This document shows positions 1-12,000 of a DNA stretch of 64,000 nt, one piece after another; position 1 is the first letter of the stretch; every line of letters starts with the position of its first letter. The position numbers and the translations under genes are program-made. The notes below the pieces were generated by a model, which made no database searches, was not told the DNA's origin, and saw only the letters and a program-made list of their open reading frames with translations. This DNA comes from Larus michahellis (lineage: Eukaryota; Chordata; Aves; Charadriiformes; Laridae): NCBI RefSeq assembly GCF_964199755.1, contig NC_133901.1, positions 11,237,556 to 11,301,555 on the forward strand. The letters run 5' to 3'.

Positions 1-3000
1 AAGCGAAGGACTTCTAGAAGTCTTTGGAACCTGCATTCTCCCACACCAGATAAAGACATGGGTCACAAAAATAACGTAACTCAGATCCTACTTAGGGACC
101 CCGTTCCACTCTGCTCCGGCACTCCACAGTTCACATAAAAAGTTTGTTAATTGCCAAATATCTAACTAATACAGTTAGACAGAAGCCGGTAAGAACACTG
201 AGCAATGACAGAAAGCACCAACACCACATACTTGAGGTAGTCCTTCGCAGTAAATAAACCCTTTAAACTCTAGCCATCGAGAACAATTTTACCAACTCAG
301 GACATAACGATCCAACTTGCAGCACCAAGAGACACCTCTTGAGCAAGCGACCCTTTCCGTATTTCTTTGTATTGTAATAAATAAGATTTACATCAACAAC
401 AAGCAAAGAACAGTGTGGCTCCATGAGAGAACATGAGGCGCTGGTGGTAAATTTAGCTACAGGGTGCAAGTCAGATGAGTTGGTGATGAATGAGCAAGGG
501 CTGCTGATCCACGGGGATCTGATGCAATTTTTTTAGCACCTCTGTAGCGTGTGGGTAGAACTTAAGTAAAAGTTTTGGAGTACGCCACTTCTGGCAGCTC
601 TTGTAATTTTATCACAAGCCTCGTGCTTTTTTGATTTTCCACTGAAAAAGCTTCAGCGCCTGGAGTCAAAGGCAAGCTTCCATTTTCATTTCTTCACAAA
701 ACGTATCTAGCACTAGTGATTCCCGAGACAAGCTTGAAAGCACGGGTTCTCAGGAGCGAGGAAAGCAACCAGGCAGGGAGTGTAACACAGTCGGCGTTTC
801 TGAAGGCAGCTCCTGGAGGTCATTGCTCTGATTTTGCCAGCGCTCACTAGCGGGCACTAGCCCACCGCCTCCACCGCGCTCACTAGCGGGCACTAGCCCA
901 CCGCCTCCACCGCGCTCACTAGCGGGCAGGCGGCGGAGGATCCATCCTCAGTTCTGTGCCTTCCCTGTTGCCTTCTGTGCTGAATGGATCCCGGTTTCCA
1001 CAGGCACCGAGCACTAAATATGTGTGAAGTACATAAAAATGTCCAGCGGAAAAAAGAAAATGTAAGATTAAAGAAGTCATACTTATTGAAGCAAAGCACC
1101 GCAGGCAGAAAGTGCACGTAAAGCAGCTGCATTCACCCCATTATACTGCATAACTTTCTGGGATTGCATAACTAAAAGCCATAAGCAATGCACAGATAAG
1201 GGTGAGCACCTTAGTGTTACAATTTCCTGTCTTCAGCCTGCAAAATTTCTCAGGCTCTAAGCTACAGCAACTGTTCTCTCAACAGTGTGACACTAAGGGT
1301 GACCATTTGTCCTGTTCTTTCAAGGGACTGTCCCTTATTTCATTGATTTGCTGCATGCGTAAGACAAACCCTGACTCGATCAGAAGTAAGCGCTGAGCCA
1401 TCCCTGCTAACTGAACAGACGCAGAACCCAGCCTGAAGAAGCACCGCCATTTAGCAAAACTAACCACAAAACTAAAACCAAACAAAAAAACCCCATCCTT
1501 CAAACCCTCTCCTTTTACATTCCCCGCCTCGACTGCACCTCTGGAATAAAAGTAGCGGGTGTGGGGTTACAAATTTGGGGCTAAACTTTGCCCCCTAGAA
1601 CTGGACCCAAGCCAAGGGTCTGCCTTCGCAGGTGCAGGGATGCGGCGAACAAGGAAGACAAACCTTCTGGAAAGGCCACCCCGTGCCTCTGCCAGCAGCC
1701 AGCACCTGCTGCACCTGGGTTCCACCCGGCTCCAGCCCAAAGAACACTTTATACTAAAGCTTTTAAGTGACCCAGGTGACTATGCCCCCGTCAAGGTTGG
1801 AAGCACGAGGCCTGAATTGTAACCCAGGCGGGACAGGCTGCTAACACAGAGCAACCCCAGCCCGTGGGGCGGTACTCCAGCCACGGGGGGTTGCTGGACC
1901 CAGCTGTGCTGGGTGTTATCCTTTAAAACACTGGAAAAAGGGAGCTGTAGAGCCCTGGGAAACGACTCAGACTTTCAAAGGCGAACTGAGATGGAAAACT
2001 CTGTCAGAAGGTACAACCTGAAGACAGAAGAAGTCAGGCAGCATGGCAAAGGCCTGGGAACGACCAAAAGCTGTGCTGTGACTTCATTCTCTCCGAGGGG
2101 CTCTGAAATGACTGAACCCGAGCTGTCTTTCATGAAGCCTGTTTCAGTTCCCCAAACCAGTCTGTCGTTTGAAATCAAGTCCTGTGTGCTTTGCGTTTAT
2201 GCAGCAATCTGAAAACTAAAGGATAGAATCATAGAATCGCCCGGGTTGGGAGGGACCTTTCAGATCATCCAGTCCAACCATCAACCAAACTCTGACAAAA
2301 ACCATCACTAAACCATATCTCTAAGCACCACGTCTGCCCAGCTTTTAAATACCTCCAGGGATGGCGACTCCACCACTGCCCTGGGCAGCCTGTTCCAATG
2401 CTTGACAACCCTTTCAGTGAAGGAATTTTTCCTAATATCCACCCTAAACCTCCCCTGGCGCAACTTGAGGCCGTTTCCTCTTGTCCTATGGCCTGTTCCT
2501 TGGGAGAAGAGACCGACCCCCCCTGGCTACCCCCTCCTTTCAGGGAGTTGCAGAGAGCGAGAAGGTCTCCCCTCAGCCTCCTCTTCTCCAGGCTGAACAC
2601 CCCCAGCTCCCTCAGCCGCTCCTCACAAGACTTGTGCTCCAGACCCCTCACCAGCTCCGTTGCCCTTCTCCGGACACACTCCAGCCCCTCGGTGTCTTTC
2701 TTGTGGTGAGGGGCCCAAAATTCTACGTCTTTTAAAACTTTAAACAGAAATAGTTTCAACCACCAGAAGGTAAATTTGAAAAGTATTGGTGGAACAGACC
2801 TCGTTTACCTAAAACAAGTGCAACCAGGACAAAATGCTTTAAATGATCAGGACAAAAAGCCATGTGTAGCACCAGCAATATGTTAGCTTCTTTTTCTTTG
2901 AGAAAAGAACTCAAGACTTGCCTGAAAAAACGAGTATTTTTCTCTGTGACCCATCGTGTGTCAAAGCACAGAAGCAATAAGACATAGTCCTTCCTTCCCA

Positions 3001-6000
3001 CACTGCTGTAAGGGGAATGATCTGCCGTCTCCCTGGATGCTTTAAACTCAGTTATGAAGCTTCATCAGAAGTTTTTGGAAATACAGAATGTGAAAAGGAC
3101 ACGACAATCCTATGGTTATAACGCTATGCGACTGATAATATTAAAGCTAGCATCCATCAAATTACTGAAAAAAGGAGAATATTTTCTTGTTGATAATGTT
3201 GGTTGTGTACGTTTTCAATTCTTTTTTCCTGTTAACCAGAGGAGTTTTAAAATTTTGGGAATTTTTTTCATTTTCTACTCCTGGAGACGTTGAGGTGCGT
3301 GTCCTCAAGGCGCTTGCCTCAATTAGGATTGTGCACGTGGCCTCTCAAACACCGACTGGAGCCGATTTGAAAAATAATTGTTAAATCGGTTACTGTTTAA
3401 CAGCACCAATCTTTTATCTGCTGAATCTTCAAGTATTTTGCAGCGCCTGGAAGTTGCTTTTGTACATTCAGCGAGGGGGGCCTGTTTGCAATTTTCAGTT
3501 GTTTCAGCGCAATGAAGGCTTTATGGCATTTATAAGACATTTATTGGAGCGCAATCTGTAACAAAAAATTTCTTCGCATTCCTTGGCATTTCACTCTTTA
3601 GAGTGAAATTTTACCTGAAACCACATACAGGTAAAAGGAAAAGACATTTCACTTCATGGCACACACTAGCTTTCAAATACTCGATTTTGTTTTTTGAAGC
3701 TTGAAAAACAAAATAATAACATCACTTTATCCTGATTTAAACCATCTTCTCTGAAAGTTTGTTGGGTTTTTTTTTTATATTTTCAGGAAACTGGAAACAT
3801 TCTGGAAGGGTTCAAACTAGACAAAAGCTGGATATGGTTTGTTTGTATGAAGAATTTTGTATACTGAGAGATTTGGGAGCAGGAATGTGCATGTTTCAGG
3901 AAATACCTCGTTCTCTTATTAAATGCTGCTTCTTTCAGTTTTTCAAAACCGGTGAAATGCACTGTTTACTCCTACCTCAGATGCAACGGTGGAAAAAACA
4001 TTTCTCTTGTCTAAACAGATTCATATAGTTTGCAGAAACACAAAGTCCACAGATTTTGCTAAGCCCTGACTGCAAATTACTTTCAGTCCTACACATAAAG
4101 ACTGGAAAGAGTTTTACAAACTGATGTGAATCAACATTAAACGACATTGAAAAATACTCAAATGGGAACGTCCATCGTTTTCAGTAATAAAATGAGGCTT
4201 AATGTAATTAAATCATGTATTTGGGCATACGAGAAATGCGTTTCCCTAACCATGTTTTGAGCCATTGCTCCTAACAATTATTGGGTTGTCCACTTGCCCC
4301 TTGCTTATATCCCAGACGAGTAACCACCCTAATTGTACCTCAGCCTTTCAGTGCCAATGGAGGGGCAAGTTTTCCGCGGAAATAACAATCTCCATGCAGC
4401 CTGCAGGGAGTATTTTGGGCAGGCCTGTGCCTGTCCTGTCCTCGCTGGAGACTGTGAGGTTTTGACATAGATTTTGAGCAAGTACAAATCCCTACGTGGC
4501 TGACACAAGTTGTTAAGTGGCCGCAACGTTGTGAACGGGTGAACGTCACCCAAAGGGTTTTGCTTTGCGTTGTCTCCCACTGACACCAGCTCAAGTGCAA
4601 TCTCCCAGTAGAAAGGGTTTTGACCAGATACAGGTAAATCCAAGGCAAATCACAAAATCCTTACTATAGAAAAGCTGTTCTTGGCTCCTCTCCCAAGGAA
4701 CAGGCGATAGGACAAGAGGAAACAGCCTCGAGTTGCGCCAGGGGAGGTTTAGGATGAATTTTAGGAAAAATTTTTACACTGAGAGGGTTATTAAGCATTG
4801 GAACAGGCTGCCCAGGGAAATGGTGGAGGCGCCATCCCTGAAGGTATTTAAAATCCGGGTCGACATAGTGCTTAGAGATATGGTTTAGTGATGGTTTTTG
4901 TCAGAGTTCGGTTGATGGTTGGGCTCGATGACCTGAAAGGTCCCTCCCAACCTGGGCCATTCCATCGTTCTGTGTGTTGGAGCAGTACAGCAAACAGAGA
5001 TTGCAGTGCAGGATCAAAAAGAAGGACAGAAACTTTGTGTCTGCCTGTCAAGGGCTCGCCAAGGACTCAGTGCTGCAGCCAGAGGCTGCCTCTGGCGCTG
5101 GTGACAAGAGTGGTGACACCGGGAAGGCGGGAAGTGACCCAAACTCACGCTTTTACCAAGACCACGCTGGCAGGAGGGGCAGCCATACGTCTGCCCTCTG
5201 CGAGCAGGTGAACGCGCCCGAAGAAGCTTTTACGCCGAGCTCCACCCTGTAGGACTCACAAACAGAAGCCAGACCAAATTCTGCCCGAAGACAGGGACAA
5301 CCCTGCCGGCCGGCTGACGCAAACAGCCAGACGTCTCGGTGTGTGTCTTGCCCGACCCGGGACGGAGGATTTTGGTCTTTCTGGCATATTTCGCCAGCCC
5401 ATATGCAGACAGAGTGCCAATCTAGGGGTTTCTTCCCCCCAAAATATGTGTTTCTAGAAGTGTTCTGGCAAGAAAGGGTTTCAGCAGGAAACCCCCGTGT
5501 ACAGTATTTATCGGCATTCCTGCCTTCTGGGAGCCAGTACAAGTACAGTGGTAACCTACAGCTTCAGCGTCAGTGGATTCAGTGAGTCACAGCTCTGTAA
5601 CTGCTCGCAGAGCACCACTGCTTCCTGTTGCATGCAGCCTCCTATCAGACTAGACAATTTTACCAGAAAAAAAAAAAAAAAGAAAAAAAAAGAAAAAAAA
5701 AAAGGCGCTAGATGATCACTCAAGGTAAAACAGCATTGCCAGGGCATCTATAATTTTCACCGAAGTCAGCAAAACCCACACATAAATAGGGTCAGACCCT
5801 CCCCCTGCAGCAAGTATAAGTAATTTTTCATTTCTCGCAGTGATGGTGAATTTGGGCACGGATGCAACAGGAATGGCGATCTGGCACCAGAACTGCAGAG
5901 TTGATGGGAGGTGCAGGCACACCGCGGCTTTCTGTCACGGAGAGGGGCAGCTCGGGCAGCCCGGGAAAGCGAAGCGCAAAGGAAAAGGCAGGCAGTAACT

Positions 6001-9000
6001 CTCAAAATACTAATGTTTTCCATACTGCAATACAGTCTCTTACGCAGCCTGAGAAGGCGGCAGTTTTTCGCGATTCCTTCCCCCAGCAAGGTAATCCACA
6101 GAAACTGCCAAACCCTGGAGCTGGTCAAACAGTTTTGCTCAAAGCAAAAAAAAAAAACACCCCAGCTTCTTAAAAAAAAAATAAATATGAAAGGGGTTAG
6201 AGCATGTGCTATGCAAAGCATGGCCTTCATTCAGCCCCTGTCTCCCCCCTACTAATTTTAAAAAAAAAAACAAAAACAAAAACAAAAAAGGTAAAAATTT
6301 CAAAATTGCTTATCTGGACTTTTTCAAAAGGATGATCCATTTTTTCCATCTGAAATAACATTTTTCTTCAGGATCCTGGCAACAGTGTGGTTGCTTCTGA
6401 AAAGCTCAAAATCGAAATGACACGTTTCACCTGAATGCATTTTTTTTTTTTTTTTAAAGTTTATTCCAGTTTGCCTGAAAACATAAAGTGGTTCCTACCC
6501 CCGGCTCAAGCCATGCTCTATTTCTGCTCTCCCCTGTGGAGCAGCCAAAAAAATGCACAGCTGGGGCCGGTGGAGCCTGAGCCCCGAGGGGGTGGGCAAA
6601 CACGCCGGGTTCCAGTTGTGGGTCGCAGAACGGGACCCTTATGTGGCTGAGCCAAAGTGGGTGATGGGGAGCCTCCGTCTTTGGCAGCCCACGACGTTCC
6701 AAGGCAGGTACCCAACTAGACCCCTGACAGCGGCACGGACGGGAGAACGGGGCAATTCAAGAGGAAAAAAACCCAACAAAGCAAAGCAAAACAATGGGTT
6801 TGCAAGATGGAGAGGACAGAGCGCCCTTGCCAGAAGGCAGCAGCGGGGCCGGTGGAGCCTGAGCCCCGAGGGGGTGGGCAAACACGCCGGGTTCCAGTTG
6901 TGGGTCGCAGAACGGGACCCTTATGTGGCTGAGCCAAAGCACCAGGTGGTGCCCGCAGGGGAGTACTGGGACTCCCTCAAACCCACAGACCAGACTCTGC
7001 ACAGCACAGGAGGACACTTTAAAGTCTGCCCGTGGCACTGAGCAACCCAGAGCCTGCTCTGCAGATGCCCCACTTCCCTAAGGAGACTCCACCTTTAAGG
7101 ATGAGCTAAAGCTGTTCCCAGAACTACACATTTCTGGTGACAGCCAGATGTTGTGCGATGTTGACACCTGTCCATCAGGATATCTCCCCTCACACAGAGC
7201 GGCAGGAGGTAAGTGACTGATCGTGCAAATGACCTAAGAAGCGTTATCTGATAGACTGTGAGCATGAACTGAGATGCGATCTCCTGCCGCTGGGAAGTGA
7301 CTGATTGCGCAGCAGCTACGCGGCTGAACAGCCATCAGATAACACAAGCTGAGAGCTCCTATTTGAGATGAGCCAGAAGCCTAGTGGGATCAAACTCCAC
7401 AGGGTTTTAGAGACGCTGCCGCACTATCCTAATGCCAATCCGCATTTACTGACCAGACTCCAGCATCTTCCTTCGCACCCCCTCTTTCAAGCCTCCTCAC
7501 TCAGGAGGCAGGTTACGCTCTTGACAGTGAGCTTTTAAAGTCGCAGCACATAAAGGTGAAATGGGGTAAAAAGCATTAGGCGCAGGTGGTACCACAGTTT
7601 TTCAAGAGCAGCTTTTGACCTCAGCGTATTCTCGCGCTGAGCAAGACTCAGCTGTAACAGGAATTTCCTTACCTGACTTCAGCCTGCCAAGTCCAGCAGC
7701 CCGAGGGGGTTCTCCGGGCTCTTTAGGCAACAGAGAGAGACAGGACCTGCCAAAGACAGTTTAACCCACCCAGGTCAAAAACCTGTTTCTTCCCTGCTGA
7801 CTGCAGATGTGCAGCCCAGCTTTGACTCTGTGGCAGCTCTGATGGCACATCTGAAATGAGGGGGGATGAGCACTGATGCATCCCACACATCTGAGCCTGC
7901 CAAAGTCAGTGAGGGACAGCTATTTAAAATTATTTTCAGTAACCCAATCCTCCTTAACAGACTGGGACCGAGTTCCCCCTTTGTAAAACGGGAACAAGAG
8001 CACTTCCCCTCCTCGTGTGGAGATGCTAAGATCCCAAGAAATTCAGGTTGTGTAGCGATGAGGGTCATATTGACACCTCAACGAGTTGTGTAAATGAGAC
8101 ACTTCAAGTGACAGCATGGGAAAGTTTTATCTTCTATGAATCTAGATGGCAAGAGCCAGCTATAGATGCCCAGCTTGGAAAGACAGTTTTAGCGCCTGTA
8201 GTTGGTCTCTAGTGTTTAGTTTGATCTTCTGATTCCCCAAGACGCCTTTGCTGCTCTGCCCCTCTTCGCACAAACACCATTACACTCAGCTAGCCCCCAA
8301 ACCCTCAACAGCCCGGCGTTAATCACGCCTCCCCTGTTTGAGCAAGGGAGAAGAAAAAAAAAAAAAAAAAAATCACATTTATTTTTACAGAGCAGAAAGC
8401 TGAAGTACCCCAGCCGTGCCTGGCCCGCCAGGCGGGCAGCAGCTACGATGCCTCGGAGGCAGTCGATCTCCAGCCTTGTGCCCTGCTCCTGGGTCTCTGC
8501 CTAACTGTAGGGTTTTGCTCTCTTCCTCTCTCACTTCTCAGTCTTTTACTGCAGCGAGCGTCAGCAGGCTGACGTGGTGAGTACTGGTTCTCAGGCCGAG
8601 GACAACGATCTCTACTTGCTGTTACAGTCCTGGGTTTCACAGGGGGTTTTTACTCCTCCTCTCCTTTCTTAAACATGTTTTCAGCCGCAGGATGCGTGTT
8701 TGAGTCATCCAAGCCATGGACTTCTTTGCCTATGTTTTGAAGTCTCAAGTAACGGAAGGAGAGAATTCAGCAGTCCCAGGAAAGAAGGGAAAGAATTTAT
8801 ATTCGCGTTAAAAGAAAAGAAGCCTGTGATGGTAACTACTCTGGCGTGGTATGTTTTGGGGGGTTTGGTTCCAGGTACAGCAGGCAAGAGGGGCTCATGC
8901 CTACGCCAACTGCTGCAGGGCTGCTGCGGGCACAGACACCCAAGGGCAGACCACATCGCATGCCACAAAATGCTGGAAGGACATATGCAAATATTTTTTT

Positions 9001-12000
9001 CTTCGGCCTGAATGCAAAAATGTGCACCTCTGAATGCAAAAATTTACACCTTCCTTTCTGCCACCTGTACTTGAACAGTTAATTTAAACATGCAAAAAAA
9101 ATTACCCTCAGTATTGTTCCACTAGTGACAGACCAGGCTCTAATTAAAAAACAAAAAAAATTTAATGAAATCTACTCTCCAAAACGCAAAAAAATGCGAA
9201 GCGACTTGCAGCTTTAAAGGGGAAAGAACTCCACAGAGTGGCAGAGGGAGAACTGTCAGGTCACAAGGGCTGCGTGTGTAGCTGTGATATCACCCATCTT
9301 CTGAACCTGCTGTCAGCGGGACAGATGCCCGACAGACGACAGCCCAGATCTGGGCAGGAAGACAACTTTGTGAGCTCCAGGAAGGAGCACGGTGCAGGCA
9401 AAAAAGGTCCCACCACGCAATCAGGGCCCATATTTATAACTAATACAGGCTAATCTCAGGATTTAGTATTGAATCTTTCCTATATGGCTTTTTTTTTTTT
9501 AAATAAACCCAGAAATGAGAAGCATCTACAGATTGCTGTACTAATTTAACACCTGATCGAATTCCACAGGATTAGTAGATTCCCTCTTTTTTTTTTTTTT
9601 TTAAATGTCAAAACTCCATCCTATTTAACGGCATTTATGCCCTTGCGCAGGAGAATTGTTCTTTTCAAAAATCTGATCCTTTAATACATGTGAAGTAGGT
9701 TTTGTTTTACCCCAAACCCAAGAGACCAGCACCCAGAAACCCCTGGCCCCACTGGAACAATGTACTGAGACCAGCCGCCAACAACAGGAGACTGTTTTCC
9801 TCCGAGCCTCTAATACAGCCCTCACTGCGTCTCTCTCCCTCGCCAGAGGCATCCAGCCCCCTCGTCTCCCTCTCCCACGGAGCCGGGATAAAGCAGCACA
9901 AAGCGGGAGGTGCTGTGGCTTCAAAACACGAGTTCACGGCACACTTTATTTAGCCGACTCCTGACGCTCGCCCTACAGCTTGTGGCAACCCGGCACACCA
10001 AGGTGTTCCAGCACAGTCCCGCTCCGTTCCACAGTGTACGAACAGGAGAAATCCCTCACAATCACAACACAGATCCCAAGAGATCGGTTCGGGTGTACTT
10101 CTAGTAGATCACGTTTCCTTAGGAGATTTCAAAAGGAAAGATCCCATGGAGTCCTAACAACACTCTCTGGATCTGGCAGTAGCCCAATAATCCCTCCCCA
10201 GAGAGGATGAGGACACATTTATTTGTAAATAATACCCTGCAGAATTCTCTACAGAGAACTAGAAGGCAGGGAGGTGAAGGGGTGTGTGTTGGGGAAAGCC
10301 TGGGCTGACGGACATCAGTCACACCTTCTGCTTGTTCATAAACCTTCATCCAGCACGAGAGGCTGCCCCGTTGCCACAGCATGGAGAAATACTGATTTCT
10401 TACGGATGCAGTGCTCCAATCGGTGGACCAATGGAATAGTTGCGCACAAAAATGGGTCCTATGTCACAGCAGGAAAAAAAATTACAAATCCAGTACAAAC
10501 TGGGAAACGTAACTGGCATCTTCCCAGGCTGTAACGCAGAGAAGATGCCAAGCCTGCACCGTGCCGTAGCTGGCGGGTCCCGGGAGCAGCCCAGCACGCC
10601 CCGGGGAGCTGCCTGCGCACAGCCATGATGCTCCGAACACAGATTTCAAACCCTCCTGTAACCTGTGGTGTCCGTGCCCTTCTAGAAGAGGCTGCACGCT
10701 CAGCATCGCTCGCAGGATGTGCCGACAGGGCAGCCGGGATACGAGGATGGGTCTTCCCAGGGTGCTTAGACCCGTCCAGGGCACATAAGGGCAAAGCGCA
10801 GGGTTGTGCGGCTGCCCTTGCAGGTAACCTCTGGCTGTCCCTTCTTCCTCCCCCTCAGGTGAAAACCCAGCACGTGATCATTCCTGTGCTTGTTGCCTAA
10901 AAGACAGAGCAGCTGCCAAACTCATACCCCAAACCCGCTCAGAGTTAGGGTTCCACAAGTTCCCTTCCTCATCGCGGTGACAGCGCAAAGACTGGCACCT
11001 TCAAGCTGCAGCAGGGTAGGTTTAGGCTGGACATTACTTAGGTTTAGGCTGGACATTAGGAAAAAATTCTTCACAGAAAGAGTGGTGAGACACTGGAATA
11101 GGCTGCCCAGGGAGGTGGTGGAGTCACCATCTCTGAATGTGTTTAAGACTCGTTTAGATGTGGTGTTAAGGGATACGGTGTAAGGGAGAACTTTGTAGAG
11201 TGGAGTTGATGGTTGGACTCGATGATCCCAAGGGTCTTTTCCAACCTAAATGATTCTATGATTCTCAGACAAGGACATCGAAGAGCAAGGACATCATTAG
11301 CAGTGCCAGGCTCCCATCCTGACTCTGCCACACAGCTGCTGTGGGATTCGGACAGTTATACCTGTTCCCTGGGCCTCAGGTCTCCCCGGCACCCCCCCTG
11401 CCTGGGGGCTTCCTTGTGAGCCATCTGGCACTACGAGATCCTGATCTCTGCAGCTGCTCTTGGTACTGTAAATAATGATAAACACCACATCGCCTTCTGG
11501 ACACCTATCTTACCATCACAGCACACCATCATACCAGGGTTGCGGTCAACAGCTCAATGTCCAAGTGGAAACCAGTGATGAGTGGTGTTCCTCAGGGGCC
11601 AGTACTGGGACCCGTGCTGTTTAACATCTTTGTCGGAGACATGGACAGTGGGACTGAGTGCACCCTCAGCAAGTTAGCCGATGACACCAAGCAGTGTGGC
11701 ACAGTCGACACACTGGAGGGAAGGGATCGCCATCCAGAGGGACCTGGACAGGCTGGAGAGATGGGCCTGTGTGAACCTCATGAAGTTCAACCAGGCCAAG
11801 TGCAGGGTCCTGCACCTGGGTCAAGGCAATCTCAGGCACAAATACAGGTTGGGTGGAGAATGGCTTGAGAGCAGCCCTGAGGAGAAGGACTTGGGGGTGC
11901 TGGTGGATGAGAAGCTCAACGTGAGCCAGCAACGTGCGCTTGCAGCCCAGAAAGCCAGCCGCATCCTGGGCTGCATCAAAAGCAGCATGGCCAGCAGGGC

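Noticed and set aside
841..927. Short direct repeats considered as a CRISPR array
   Set aside because: The units are contiguous with no unique spacers, in a vertebrate genome; it is a minisatellite.
2265..2759. 164-aa minus-strand frame
   Set aside because: It lies within the CR1 fragment; it is degenerate LINE sequence, not a host gene.
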